64,000 nt of DNA from Streptomyces candidus. GTDB lineage: Bacteria > Actinomycetota > Actinomycetes > Streptomycetales > Streptomycetaceae. The stretch is taken from positions 186,001-250,000 of the forward strand of contig NZ_JACHEM010000005.1 of the NCBI RefSeq assembly GCF_014207445.1, written 5' to 3'. The number at the start of each line of letters is the position of its first letter. Positions within the stretch are counted from its first letter, which is position 1. The translations under genes were made by a program, and so were the position numbers. Positions 35,463-44,430 of this stretch are shown piece by piece. The notes under the pieces were generated by a model. It had not been told where the DNA came from, searched no databases, and worked only from the letters and a program-made list of their open reading frames with translations.

Positions 35463-35771
35463 ATGCTGACTTCAGTCGATCCTGACGTGATCCGGGTGCT
35501 GGGCGATCCGCTCCGCCTCAGGATCGTGACCCTGCTGGCGCGCGAGACCCTCTGCACGACGCACCTGGTCGAGGAGACCGGAGCGAAGCAGACCAACCTG
35601 TCCAACCACCTGAAGGTGCTGCGCGAGACCGGGCTGGTGGAAACCGAGCCGTGCGGCCGCTTCACCTACTACAAGCTCAGGCCCGAGGTCCTGGCCGGCC
35701 TGTCCGAGCAGTTCGCCGCCCTGGCCGACTCCGCCCGTACCGCTGCCGAGAACAAGAGGGCCTGCCCGTGA
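35463..35771 (+). CDS. arsR: ArsR family arsenic-responsive repressor
   Basis: Winged-helix repressor of 102 residues. The recognition helix region is TGAKQTNLSNHLKVLRETGL. The ELCVCDL-type metal site of classical ArsR is not intact: only ETLCTTHLV with one Cys is found at that place, with another Cys in EPCGRFTYY, so arsenite sensing may use a different Cys set. The stop overlaps the arsB start (GTGA). Confidence 0.9.
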   Translation: MLTSVDPDVIRVLGDPLRLRIVTLLARETLCTTHLVEETGAKQTNLSNHLKVLRETGLVETEPCGRFTYYKLRPEVLAGLSEQFAALADSARTAAENKRACP

Positions 35772-36883
35772 CCTCCGCCGAGACCACCACCCCCGCCCGG
35801 GGCTCCGGCCCGGCCGGGGACGACTCGATCGTCAAGAAGCTCTCCACCCTCGACCGCTACCTCGCGGTGTGGATCCTGCTCGCCATGGCCGTCGGCCTGG
35901 GCCTGGGCCGCCTGATCCCTGGGATGAACGACGCGCTCGCGAAGATCGAGATCGGCGGCATCTCCCTGCCCATCGCCCTCGGTCTGCTGGTCATGATGTA
36001 CCCGGTCCTCGCCAAGGTCCGGTACGACAGGCTCGACCGCGTCACCGGCGATCGCAAGCTGCTGATCTCCTCGCTGGTCATCAACTGGGTCCTGGGGCCC
36101 GCCGTGATGTTCGCGCTGGCGTGGATCTTCCTCCCGGACCTGCCCGAGTACCGCACCGGTCTGATCATCGTGGGCCTCGCCCGCTGCATCGCCATGGTCA
36201 TCATCTGGAACGACCTCGCCTGCGGTGACCGCGAGGCCGCCGCCGTCCTCGTCGCCCTCAACTCGGTGTTCCAGGTCTTCGCGTTCGGCCTGCTGGGCTG
36301 GTTCTATCTCGACCTGCTGCCGCGCTGGCTGAACCTGGGCGACGGCCAGGGCCTGGACGTGTCCGTCTGGCACATCGCGCTGAACGTGGTCATCTTCCTC
36401 GGCATCCCCCTGCTGGCGGGGTTCCTGACCCGCCGTCTGGGCGAGCGGAAGATGGGCCGTGCGGGATACGAGGCGAAGTTCCTGCCGAAGATCGGCCCCT
36501 GGGCGCTGTACGGGCTGCTGTTCACGATCGTCGTCCTCTTCGCCCTCCAGGGCAGCACCATCACCTCGCAGCCGCTCAACGTCGCCCGCATCGCACTGCC
36601 GCTGCTCGTCTACTTCGCGATCATGTTCTTCGGCACCTTCCTCCTGGGCAAGGGCCTGGGCCTGGCCTACGACCGCACCACGACCCTGGCGTTCACCGCG
36701 GCGGGCAACAACTTCGAGCTGGCCATCGCGGTCGCCATCGCCACCTTCGGCGTCACCTCCGGACAGGCCCTGTCGGGCGTCGTCGGACCGCTCATCGAAG
36801 TCCCGGTCCTCATCGGCCTGGTCCACGTCGCGCTCGCCTGGCGCAAGAAGTTCCCTCCCGACGCTGTGACGACGGCCCCGTGA
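35768..36883 (+). CDS. arsB: Acr3-type arsenite efflux transporter
   Basis: Membrane transporter of 371 residues with about ten hydrophobic segments. The family hallmark GLARCIAMVIIWNDLACGD includes the conserved Cys needed for arsenite transport; FTAAGNNFELAIAVAIATFG in the second half is also diagnostic. The GTG start overlaps arsR and the stop overlaps the flavoprotein gene, so arsR, arsB and arsO form one coupled operon. Confidence 0.93.
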   Translation: MTSAETTTPARGSGPAGDDSIVKKLSTLDRYLAVWILLAMAVGLGLGRLIPGMNDALAKIEIGGISLPIALGLLVMMYPVLAKVRYDRLDRVTGDRKLLISSLVINWVLGPAVMFALAWIFLPDLPEYRTGLIIVGLARCIAMVIIWNDLACGDREAAAVLVALNSVFQVFAFGLLGWFYLDLLPRWLNLGDGQGLDVSVWHIALNVVIFLGIPLLAGFLTRRLGERKMGRAGYEAKFLPKIGPWALYGLLFTIVVLFALQGSTITSQPLNVARIALPLLVYFAIMFFGTFLLGKGLGLAYDRTTTLAFTAAGNNFELAIAVAIATFGVTSGQALSGVVGPLIEVPVLIGLVHVALAWRKKFPPDAVTTAP

Positions 36884-37944
36884 CCCAGCACACGGAAGTG
36901 GCGGTGGTCGGCGGCGGCCAGGCAGGGCTCGCCGCCGGCTACCACCTGCGCCGCCGGGGCCTCGACTTCCAGATCCTGGATGCCGATCCGGCACCGGGCG
37001 GCTCCTGGCAGCACATGTGGGACTCCCTGCACCTCTTCTCCCCGGCCGAGCACTCCTCCCTGCCGGGACGGCTCATGCCCGCCCAGGCCGGCGAGACCTA
37101 CCCGGACGCCGGGCACGTGGTCGGCTACCTCACCGACTACGAGAAGCGCTACGACCTCCCTGTCCAGCACGGCACCCGGGTGGAGGCCGTACGCCGCGAC
37201 GGCGACCACTTCCTCGTCGAGTCGGACACCGGCGTCCGGCGGGCGAGGGCAGTGATCAGCGCGACCGGTACCTGGTCGCGGCCCTTCCTCCCCGCCCTCC
37301 CGGGCCGCGAGGTGTTCGCCGGACGTCAGCTGCACACCGTGCACTACCGTTCCCCGGCGGACTTCGCCGGGCAGCGCGTGGTGGTCGTCGGCGGAGGAAA
37401 CTCCGGCGCGCAGATCGCCGCCGACCTCGCCCTGGACGGCCGGGCCGCCGACCTGACGTGGGTCACGGCGCGCCCGCCGCGCTTCCTGCCCGACGACATC
37501 GACGGCCGCGCCCTGTTCGACGTGGCCACCGCACGCCGCCGCGCCCTGGAAGCGGGCCGCGAAGACACCGGCGGGGTGGCCTCCCTCGGAGACGTCGTCG
37601 CCGTCCCGCCGGTCCGCGCCGCACGCGACGCCGGGCTCCTCCGCGCGGCCGGGATGTTCAGCCGTCTGACCGCCGACGGCGTCCGCTGGGCCGACGGCAG
37701 CACCACGGGCGCGGACGCGGTCATCTGGTGCACCGGCTTCCGTCCCGCCCTGTCCCACCTCGCCCCGCTCGGTCTGCGCGGGCCGCGGGGACGCATCCCC
37801 ACCACCGGTACGCAGGCGGTGGGGGAGGCCCGGCTGCACCTGCTGGGCTACGGCGACTGGACCGGCCCTGCGTCCGCCACGCTGATAGGCGTCGGCCGCC
37901 CGGCCCGGGACGCGGCCCGCGCCCTGGCGGACCTGCTGCGCTGA
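36880..37944 (+). CDS. arsO: ArsO-like flavin-dependent oxidoreductase
   Basis: FAD/NAD(P)-binding protein of 354 residues. It has an N-terminal FAD loop (VAVVGGGQAGLAAGYHLRRR), the PGGSWQHMWDSLHLFSPAEH block of the monooxygenase/ArsO group and an NAD(P) loop (VVVVGGGNSGAQIAADLAL). ArsO proteins occur in streptomycete ars clusters; their reaction is not settled. GTG overlaps the arsB stop. Confidence 0.85.
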   Translation: MTQHTEVAVVGGGQAGLAAGYHLRRRGLDFQILDADPAPGGSWQHMWDSLHLFSPAEHSSLPGRLMPAQAGETYPDAGHVVGYLTDYEKRYDLPVQHGTRVEAVRRDGDHFLVESDTGVRRARAVISATGTWSRPFLPALPGREVFAGRQLHTVHYRSPADFAGQRVVVVGGGNSGAQIAADLALDGRAADLTWVTARPPRFLPDDIDGRALFDVATARRRALEAGREDTGGVASLGDVVAVPPVRAARDAGLLRAAGMFSRLTADGVRWADGSTTGADAVIWCTGFRPALSHLAPLGLRGPRGRIPTTGTQAVGEARLHLLGYGDWTGPASATLIGVGRPARDAARALADLLR

Positions 37945-38085
37945 ACACGGCAGCCCGGTCCGTCGGGCGGTTCCCAGGGGGAGCGGCGTCGAGTCAGCAC
38001 GCCGAAGCCGTCAGCTGGGGCCCGGGCGGTGCCCGTGTGGGGTGTCATCGTCGCCGACGCCCCCTCGATCACCGCCGGTGGAAGG

Positions 38086-38610
38086 TCAGGACACGGCAGT
38101 GCTACGGCGTTCGAGGAGGACCACGTCCCGCCAGACCCCGTGGTGTCGGCCGATGCGTTCGCGAGTGCCGATGACACGGAAGCCCGCCCGCCGGTGAACG
38201 GCGAGGCTGGCAGCGTTCTCCGGGAAGATGCCGGCCTGGAGCGTCCAGATCCCGGCCGCCTCCGTCGAGTTGACCAGCGCCTTGAGCAGGACGGATGCCA
38301 CGCCGCGCCCTCGTGCGTCCGGGTGGACGTACACCGAGTGCTCGACCACCCCGGCGTACGCGCACCGCTCGGAGACCCGGCTCACCGCGGCCCATCCCAG
38401 GAGCCTCCCCTCCTCGTCGAGGGCGGCGAAGCGGTGCGCCGGCAGCTTGGCGGCGTCGAAGACGTCCCAGGCGGGGGCGGTGGTCTCGAAGGTGGCGTGG
38501 CCCTCGTCGATACCCGCCTGAAAGATCTCCCGCACCTGTGTCGCATGCAGGGACTGCAGCGGCACGACGGTCACCGATACGGCGGGGCGGGGCACGAATG
38601 ACTCCTTCAT
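38086..38610 (-). CDS. ArsN1-like GNAT acetyltransferase (arsinothricin/phosphinothricin type)
   Basis: Acetyltransferase of 174 residues. The core reads EHSVYVHPDARGRGVASVLL (acetyl-CoA loop) and LQAGIFPENAASLAVHRRAG, and the tail RERIGRHHGVWRDVVLLER matches the phosphinothricin/methionine sulfoximine acetyltransferase group. Its place between ars genes favours the ArsN1 branch, which inactivates arsinothricin by N-acetylation. GAGGATC precedes ATG. It lies 30 bases after the second arsR, probably in the same leftward transcript. The 141-base gap to arsO shows nothing. Confidence 0.8.
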   Translation of the reverse strand: MKESFVPRPAVSVTVVPLQSLHATQVREIFQAGIDEGHATFETTAPAWDVFDAAKLPAHRFAALDEEGRLLGWAAVSRVSERCAYAGVVEHSVYVHPDARGRGVASVLLKALVNSTEAAGIWTLQAGIFPENAASLAVHRRAGFRVIGTRERIGRHHGVWRDVVLLERRSTAVS

Positions 38611-38640
38611 CGGGATCCTCGGGGCAGGAGGTCAGTCGGT

Positions 38641-39000
38641 TCAGCGCGCGGCAGAGGTCAGCAGCTGGCCCATGGCGGCCAGCACGCTGGGCTCGACCCG
38701 GTAGTAGACCCACGTCCCGCGCCGCTCCGAGGCCAGCAGGCCCGCGTCCTTGAGCTTCTTGAGGTGGTGGGAGACGGTCGGCTGCGACACCCCGACATCG
38801 GAGATGTCGCACACGCATGCCTCGCCGCCCTCGTGGGAGGCGACGGCGGAGAACAGGCGCAGCCGCACCGGGTCGCCCAGCGCCTTGAACATCGCCGCCG
38901 TACGGACCGCTTCCTCGGCGGTCAGCGGGCGCTCGTTCAGCGGCGGACAGCACGGCTGCACATCCGGGTCCAGCAGGGGCAGGGCGCGGCTATTCGACAT
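38641..39000 (-). CDS. arsR: Second ArsR family repressor (CadC/ArsR type with N-terminal Cys pair)
   Basis: Repressor of 119 residues. The N-terminus has VQPCCPPL, and the helix-3 metal site is EACVCDIS (CxC), followed by VGVSQPTVSHHLKKLKDAG. This matches three- or four-Cys arsenite sensors and is the intact type, in contrast to the repressor at 35463. ATG 39000 lies inside the operator dyad 38992-39025; an ATG at 39018 is also in frame. It is divergent from the flavoprotein gene at 39224. Confidence 0.88.
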   Translation of the reverse strand: MSNSRALPLLDPDVQPCCPPLNERPLTAEEAVRTAAMFKALGDPVRLRLFSAVASHEGGEACVCDISDVGVSQPTVSHHLKKLKDAGLLASERRGTWVYYRVEPSVLAAMGQLLTSAAR

Positions 39001-39025
39001 GCATCTATGTTGACACATGTCGAAT
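38992..39025. promoter_or_regulatory. ArsR operator, left copy
   Basis: ATTCGACATG and CATGTCGAAT form a perfect 10-bp inverted repeat over the start of the second arsR. Inside it, TCTATGTTGAC followed by TCGAATCAA is shared with the copy at 39138-39164. Autoregulation is inferred. Confidence 0.65.
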
Positions 39026-39130
39026 CAAAGCGGCAGGGGCGGGTGTGCCCGCCGCCAGGGGCGGCGTCACCGGAAGCGCCGGCGCGGTGGGACGTGACCG
39101 CGGTGAACCCCGCAGCGACCCCCACTGATT

Positions 39131-39165
39131 CGGTCGATGTCTATGTTGACGAACATCGAATCAAG
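39131..39165. promoter_or_regulatory. ArsR operator, right copy
   Basis: TCTATGTTGAC-N5-TCGAATCAA repeats the core of the left operator with the same spacing, 60-85 bases before the flavoprotein gene. A weaker ATCGACAAACATCGAT-like element follows at about 39188-39203. The two copies suggest one repressor controls both divergent transcripts. Confidence 0.6.
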
Positions 39166-39223
39166 TGTGATGCTGACGGCGCAAGCCATCGACAAACATC
39201 GATACAAGACCCGGGGAGCCCTC

Positions 39224-40597
39224 GTGAACGCGTCCACCGCCGCCCTGCCCACCGTGGTGATCGGAGCCGGCCCCGTCGGCCTGGCCGCCGCCGCCCACCT
39301 CACCGCACGCGGCCTCACCCCCCTCGTCCTGGAAGCAGGAACGTCGGCGGGCGCCGCGGTGCGGGAGTGGGGACACGTGCGGCTGTTCTCCACCTGGGCC
39401 GAACTCGTCGACCCCGCAGCGGAGAAGCTGCTCGCCCCCACCGGCTGGGTGAAGCCCGACGGCGCTGCGTACCCGACCGGCGGCGACTGGGCGAAGCTGT
39501 ACCTCCAGCCGCTCGCCGACGCCCTGGGCGACACCGTCCGCTACGACGCGACGGTGACCGGAGTCTCCCGGCTCGGCCGCGACCGCATCGTCGACGCGGA
39601 CCGGGACACCCAGCCCTTCACCGTCCACGTCACCCACGCCGACGGCCGCGAGGAGCGCCTGCTCGCCGCCGCGGTCATCGACGCCTCCGGCACCTGGTCC
39701 ACCCCGAGCCCGATCGGCGCCGACGGCCTGCCCGCCCTCGGGGAACGCGCCGCCGCGGACCGCGTCTCCTACCGCATTCCGGACCTCAACGACCCTGCGG
39801 TCAAGGCGCGTTACGCCGGAAAGCGCACCGCGGTCATCGGCTCCGGCGCCTCCGCGTTCACCGCCCTCGCCACACTGGCCCGGCTGGCCAAGGACACCGA
39901 GGACACCCACTCGGTGTGGGTCCTGCGGCGCGGGATCAGCGGGTCGACCTTCGGCGGCGGCAGTGCCGACCAGCTCCCCGCCCGCGGTGCCCTGGGCCTG
40001 GCCGCCAAGGCAGCCGTCGACGACGGCCACGCCACCGCGGTCACCGGTTTCCGCACCACCGCCCTGGAACGCGACGGCGAGCGGATCGTCCTCGTCGCCG
40101 AGGACGGCCGCCGCCTGGACGCGGTCGACGAAGTCATCGTCCTGACCGGTCTGCGCCCGGACCTCTCCTTCCTGGCCGAACTTCGCCTGGACCTGGACGA
40201 ACGCCTCCAGGCACCCACTGGGCTGGCACCGCTGATCGACCCCAACCAGCACTCCTGCGGCACCGTCTACCCGCACGGCGCGAGCGAGCTCTCCCACCCC
40301 GAGCAGGACCTTTACCTGGCGGGCATGAAGTCCTACGGCCGCGCCCCCACCTTCCTCGCGATGACCGGCTACGAGCAGGTCCGCTCGATCGCCGCCGCCC
40401 TCGCCGGAGACCGGGAAGCCGCCGACCGCGTCGAGCTGACCCTTCCGGAGACCGGGGTGTGCGGCGGCGCCGGACTCTTCGACGACCCGCAGGCCGACGA
40501 GGCAACCCGCGCCGAGGACGGGGGCGGTTGCTGCGCCGCACCGGCCACCGTGCAGATTGGCTCCGGCGACCCTGCCTCCTCCACCGGCGGCTGCTGA
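39224..40597 (+). CDS. FAD/NAD(P)-binding oxidoreductase of the ars island with Cys-rich tail
   Basis: Flavoprotein of 457 residues. FAD loop VVIGAGPVGLAAAAHLTARG, a WGHVRLFSTWAELVDP block similar to ArsO-type monooxygenases, and a second nucleotide loop AVIGSGASAFTALATLARLA. The C-terminal 45 residues contain VCGGAGLF, GGGCCAAP and end in GGC; such vicinal Cys could hold As(III). GTG 39224 has GGGGAG 5 bases upstream; the frame is open earlier but that region holds the operator. Likely acts on an arsenic species; substrate unknown. Confidence 0.8.
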   Translation: MNASTAALPTVVIGAGPVGLAAAAHLTARGLTPLVLEAGTSAGAAVREWGHVRLFSTWAELVDPAAEKLLAPTGWVKPDGAAYPTGGDWAKLYLQPLADALGDTVRYDATVTGVSRLGRDRIVDADRDTQPFTVHVTHADGREERLLAAAVIDASGTWSTPSPIGADGLPALGERAAADRVSYRIPDLNDPAVKARYAGKRTAVIGSGASAFTALATLARLAKDTEDTHSVWVLRRGISGSTFGGGSADQLPARGALGLAAKAAVDDGHATAVTGFRTTALERDGERIVLVAEDGRRLDAVDEVIVLTGLRPDLSFLAELRLDLDERLQAPTGLAPLIDPNQHSCGTVYPHGASELSHPEQDLYLAGMKSYGRAPTFLAMTGYEQVRSIAAALAGDREAADRVELTLPETGVCGGAGLFDDPQADEATRAEDGGGCCAAPATVQIGSGDPASSTGGC

Positions 40598-40623
40598 CGC
40601 CCCCGGGACGCCTCGATACGACA

Positions 40624-40660
40624 GGGGCCGCGACCGGACCCGGGGGCCGGTCGCGGCCCC
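40624..40660 (+). terminator. Strong hairpin after the ars flavoprotein gene
   Basis: A perfect 14-bp stem (GGGGCCGCGACCGG and complement) with a 9-base loop begins 26 bases after the stop and ends the ars island. Confidence 0.9.
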
Positions 40661-40790
40661 GCGCCATGCTGCCCGCGCCCCGCGCGACCAACAACCCTCG
40701 AACCCGCTCTGCGACGGCTCGATGCGGCCTCACGGCGCCGTGGTGGGGTGCCCGTACTGGTGAGCACGGCGAACGGCGGGTGGCTGATCA

Positions 40791-41102
40791 GCACCGGTAG
40801 CCGTTGAGGTCGCTGCCGTGCGCGAGGTCGCCGATGAGATCGGCGCCACGCCCGCCCAGGTCGCCCTCGCCTGGATCCGGTCACGCTCCGCGGCTGCGCA
40901 TCCGATCCTGGGTGCCAGTAGCGCCGAGCAGCTGGCCGACAACCTCGGCGTGCTCGACACGACCCTGTCCGGGGAACAGGCACAACGTCTGGAGGCCGGC
41001 GCCGACTTCACTCCCGGATTCCCCGGCGACTTCCTCGCGCAGGTCCACCCCGGAGTATTCGGCGCAGCCGTGTCCGGCCTGGACCGAGGCGCCAGGAGGT
41101 GA
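40791..41102 (+). pseudogene. Aldo/keto reductase, C-terminal remnant
   Basis: The frame encodes about the last third of an aldo/keto reductase: VREVADEIGATPAQVALAWI, then HPILGASSAEQLADNLGVLD. The catalytic Tyr, Lys and His regions that should lie upstream are missing; similarity fades at about 40795. The region from 40661 to there is unrelated. This is a 5'-deleted remnant, not a functional enzyme. Confidence 0.8.
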
Positions 41103-41163
41103 CGGAACCGGAACCGGCGGACATCTCGGCGGGGAGGGCCGTGGTCCAGCGGCGCTCGTCGTC

Positions 41164-41790
41164 CTACGACCGCCCGTCCGTCGCGAAGGGGTTCGGCTCG
41201 CCGTCCGCGAGTACGCCCACGAAGGGCTCGCCCTCGCCGGCGAACGTGTAGGCGCCGCCCTCGATCCGCTCGATCAGGCCGCGTGTCCACCGCATCCCGC
41301 CGTCGGCCGAGTGCACCCACAGGTTCATGATCTCGCCGATGTGGCCGAGCTGGTCGGGCCCGCCCTCCGGTGTGTAGTACTCGGTGACCGCGGACCGCCA
41401 CTCCTCGAGCCCGGCGACCCGTTCCCTGAGGAGTGCGACCGCCTCGTCGCGCGGCAGGTCGACGATAAAGCCGACGCCCGCCGAGAGGACGTCGGCCTTC
41501 TGCTCGTGCGAGCGCAGGGCCTCGCGCAGCAGTCTGAAGTACTCCTCGGTTCCGTCGCTGTTGATCTCGTACTCGACGCGGGGCGGGCCGCCGGCGGTGC
41601 TCGGTGCGATCTCGTGGGCGATGAGCAGCCCCTGTTTCGCCATGTGCTTGAGCGCGTGGTAGATCGAGCCCGGTTTGGCATTGGACCACTCGTGGGCGCC
41701 CCAGTACTCCAGGTCGTTGCGTACTTGGTAGCCATGGGCCCGTCCGTGCTGGCGGACCGCGCCGAGAACGAGTAGTCGGATCGCCGACAT
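41164..41790 (-). CDS. PadR family transcriptional regulator
   Basis: Regulator of 208 residues. N-terminal winged helix: LLVLGAVRQHGRAHGYQVRN, then NAKPGSIYHALKHMAKQGLL; the C-terminal helical dimer domain covers about 95-200. ATG 41790 is 6 bases after AGAAGGGGG. It is divergent from the DrrAB-type exporter genes, and the gap carries four copies of a putative binding motif. PadR proteins of this type repress adjacent multidrug exporters and release on binding the drug. Confidence 0.9.
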   Translation of the reverse strand: MSAIRLLVLGAVRQHGRAHGYQVRNDLEYWGAHEWSNAKPGSIYHALKHMAKQGLLIAHEIAPSTAGGPPRVEYEINSDGTEEYFRLLREALRSHEQKADVLSAGVGFIVDLPRDEAVALLRERVAGLEEWRSAVTEYYTPEGGPDQLGHIGEIMNLWVHSADGGMRWTRGLIERIEGGAYTFAGEGEPFVGVLADGEPNPFATDGRS

Positions 41791-41809
41791 GGACATCCCC
41801 CTTCTGGAC

Positions 41810-41930
41810 AATCTTGACCAGACTATCCCTATACAAGTTTGACTAGTGGCGAGCCCTGCCGTACTCTCACCGTCTGATCAAGTTTGACCAATTGGCGCCG
41901 GGGCTGGATCCTGGCGTACTAGTCAAACTT
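41810..41930. promoter_or_regulatory. PadR operator array, four copies of a CAAGTTTGAC motif
   Basis: CAAGTTTGACTAGT at 41834, CAAGTTTGACCAAT at 41879, the reverse form ACTAGTCAAACTT at 41918 and the divergent AATCTTGACCAGA at 41810 fill the regulator/exporter gap. The region is AT-rich for this genome. Two copies lie near each of the divergent starts, suggesting control of both. Confidence 0.7.
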
Positions 41931-41955
41931 AGCCACTGGGCTGTAGGAGGATGTT

Positions 41956-42894
41956 TTGTCTGACCTCGATCCGGCGATCGTCGTCGAAGGTCTGCGCAAG
42001 AGGTACAAGGACAAACCGGCTCTCGACGGCCTCGACCTGACGGTCCGGGCCGGGACCGTCCTGGGGATCCTCGGTCCCAACGGCGCCGGGAAGACCACGG
42101 CCGTACGCATCATGTCGACATTGCTGCGCCCCGACGAGGGGCGCGTCGAGGTGGCGGGCATCGACGTGCGGACCCGGGCCGACGAGGTGCGCTCGCGGAT
42201 CGGGCTCCTCGGCCAGAACGCCGCCGTCGACGAGGAGCTCAGCGGCCGTCAGAACCTGGAGATGTTCGGCCGTCTCCACCACCTCGGCGCCCGGCGGGCC
42301 GGGACGCGGGCCGACGAACTGCTGGCCCAGTTCGGTCTCACGGACACCGGCAGCAAAGCGATCAAGCAGTACAGCGGCGGTATGCGGCGGCGCCTGGACC
42401 TGGCGGCATCCCTCATCTCCCGGCCTCAGGTGCTCTTTCTGGACGAGCCCACGACCGGGCTCGACCCACGAGGCCGCACAGAGGTGTGGAACGCGGTGCG
42501 CTCCCTGGTCGGCGGCGGAACGACCGTACTGCTGACCACGCAGTACCTGGAGGAGGCGGATCAACTCGCCGACCGGATCGCGGTGATCAACCACGGGAGG
42601 GTCATCGCCGAGGGCACGGCGGACGAGCTGAAGTCCAGGACCGGCGGCGACCGCATCGACGTGGTCCTGCACGACACGGCGCAACTGGACCGCGCCGCGT
42701 CGGTGATGCCCGGTGACGTGCACCAGGACAGGGACCGGCGGATGGTCAGTGCCTCGATCAGCAACCGGATGGCGGCGCTGACCGAGACCGTACAAGCACT
42801 GCAGGCGGCCGGTATCGACGCGGAGGACATCGCGGTGCGCCGGCCGACCCTCGACGAGGTCTTCATGCAGCTGACGAAGGAGGAGGCGGCATGA
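41956..42894 (+). CDS. ABC exporter ATP-binding protein, DrrA type
   Basis: ATPase of 312 residues. Walker [11 protein letters not shown]-loop [19 protein letters not shown], signature [15 protein letters not shown], Walker [14 protein letters not shown], and a C-terminal domain ending in [13 protein letters not shown], typical of DrrA drug exporters. The start is TTG, set by AGGAGG 5 bases upstream. The stop overlaps the permease start (ATGA). Confidence 0.93.
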   Translation: MSDLDPAIVVEGLRKRYKDKPALDGLDLTVRAGTVLGILGPNGAGKTTAVRIMSTLLRPDEGRVEVAGIDVRTRADEVRSRIGLLGQNAAVDEELSGRQNLEMFGRLHHLGARRAGTRADELLAQFGLTDTGSKAIKQYSGGMRRRLDLAASLISRPQVLFLDEPTTGLDPRGRTEVWNAVRSLVGGGTTVLLTTQYLEEADQLADRIAVINHGRVIAEGTADELKSRTGGDRIDVVLHDTAQLDRAASVMPGDVHQDRDRRMVSASISNRMAALTETVQALQAAGIDAEDIAVRRPTLDEVFMQLTKEEAA

Positions 42895-43730
42895 CCGCGA
42901 CCCACAGTGTGACCACGGTTGAGGCGAACCCGGCGGATGGGGCGGGTTCGAAACTGGGCTGGGCGGCAGCCGACTCCTGGACGATGACCAGGCGTGAACT
43001 GGCGCACTGGGCACGCCAGCCCGTGCAGGTGGTCGTCGGGCTGGTCTTCCCGGTCATGATGCTGCTGATGTTCGGCTACCTGATCGGTGGCGGCAAGGGC
43101 ATCGAGGGAGACTTCAAGTCCTACCTGCTGCCCGGCATGCTCACCATGACGATGGCCTTCGGTCTGGAAGCGACGATGCTCTCGGTCACCCAGGACCTCG
43201 GCAAGGGTGTCATCGACAGGTTCCGCTCGATGCCGATGAACTCGGGCGCCGTTCTGGTCGGCCGCAGCATCGCCGACATGCTGCAATCCGTGGTCGGCCT
43301 GACGGTGATGATCGGTGTCGGATACGCGATCGGCTGGCGCTGGAGCAACGGTTTCGCCTCCTTCATGGGAGCGGTGGGTCTGCTCCTGCTGCTGCGGTTC
43401 GCGATGCTGTGGATCGGCATCCATCTGGCGATGGTCGCGGGCAAGCCCGAACTGGTGCAGGCCGTGCAGATCCTGGTCTGGCCGGTCGCCTTCCTCTCCA
43501 ACGCCATCGCCTCGCCCGAGTCGATGCCCTCCTGGCTCGGCGCCGTCGTCGAGTGGAACCCGATGTCGGCCACGGCCACCGCGGTGCGCGACCTCTTCGG
43601 CAACCCGGGCGCGGTCGGCCACTCCTGGGCCGCGACCCACGCGGAGTTCCTCGCCCTGGCCTGGCCGGTGGCCCTGGTCGCGGTGTTCTTCCCGCTGGCG
43701 GTCAAGAGGTTCCGTGACCTGAGCCGCTGA
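42891..43730 (+). CDS. ABC-2 exporter permease, DrrB type
   Basis: Membrane permease of 279 residues with six hydrophobic segments. [20 protein letters not shown] and [20 protein letters not shown] ([13 protein letters not shown]) are typical of DrrB proteins, as is [16 protein letters not shown]. With the ATPase and PadR gene it forms a drug-inducible exporter unit. Exported compound unknown. Confidence 0.92.
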   Translation: MTATHSVTTVEANPADGAGSKLGWAAADSWTMTRRELAHWARQPVQVVVGLVFPVMMLLMFGYLIGGGKGIEGDFKSYLLPGMLTMTMAFGLEATMLSVTQDLGKGVIDRFRSMPMNSGAVLVGRSIADMLQSVVGLTVMIGVGYAIGWRWSNGFASFMGAVGLLLLLRFAMLWIGIHLAMVAGKPELVQAVQILVWPVAFLSNAIASPESMPSWLGAVVEWNPMSATATAVRDLFGNPGAVGHSWAATHAEFLALAWPVALVAVFFPLAVKRFRDLSR

Positions 43731-43883
43731 CGAACCCGGCCCGTGACCCCCGTCAGGGCCGGCCGGCCCGGCGGTCGTTCCCGCAAAGGACCTCTTCCGT
43801 CGAGCGGCGCCGGAGAAGGCGAAGAAGGCGGCGGAGAACGGGAATTGCCGGCCGGCAGCGAAGCAGTTGACCGCGACCGGGTC

Positions 43884-43900
43884 ATTACCTCGGAGGTAAT
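43884..43900. promoter_or_regulatory. Perfect 17-bp palindrome upstream of a membrane protein gene
   Basis: ATTACCTC-G-GAGGTAAT is perfectly symmetric about its centre. It lies 108 bases before the gene at 44008 in a 277-base gap with no other feature. The form suggests a TetR- or MarR-type operator; no such regulator gene is nearby. Confidence 0.6.
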
Positions 43901-44007
43901 TGTTGGCCCGTCCCGGTGCCGCCTACCGTGCAGCAACGGCAGGCGGCCCCACGGACGGGCCGCTTCCGTACCGGGCACCTTTCCTGACGTACGAGAGGAA
44001 GAAGACA

Positions 44008-44430
44008 ATGGCTTCGACGCAGTACGACGGGGTGGCCGCATCCGCGAGGCCGACGGCATCCGAGGGTCTCGCCCGACGGGTACTCAAGCTGGACGCGGTG
44101 GTCACCGGCCTCAACGGCATCGCCTACCTGGCCCTCGCCCCGGTCCTCGACTCCCTCCTGGGCGTCACGACGGCGGTCCAGTATCCGGTCGGGGCGTTCC
44201 TGCTCCTCTACGCGCTGGGCGTGCTCGTCATCGGGACGCGGAGGGAGATCAACCGCGCGAGTCTGTCGGCGGTGATAGCGGCGAACCTGCTGTGGCCCGT
44301 ACTCAGCCTGGCGGTGCTCATCTCCGGCGCCCTTTCCCCGACCGGCGTCGGCGCGGTGTGGATCGTGCTGCAGAGCCTGACGGTCGGCGGATTCGCCGCG
44401 CTCCAGTACGTCGGACTCAAGCGGCTGTGA
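44008..44430 (+). CDS. Small integral membrane protein of unknown function
   Basis: Protein of 140 residues with four hydrophobic segments (GIAYLALAPVLDSLLGV; YPVGAFLLLYALGVLVIGT; LSAVIAANLLWPVLSLAVLI; VWIVLQSLTVGGFAALQYV). No enzymatic motif is visible. The ATG follows GAGAGGAAGAAG. The palindrome upstream suggests it is inducible. I do not recognise a characterised homologue. Confidence 0.75.
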   Translation: MASTQYDGVAASARPTASEGLARRVLKLDAVVTGLNGIAYLALAPVLDSLLGVTTAVQYPVGAFLLLYALGVLVIGTRREINRASLSAVIAANLLWPVLSLAVLISGALSPTGVGAVWIVLQSLTVGGFAALQYVGLKRL

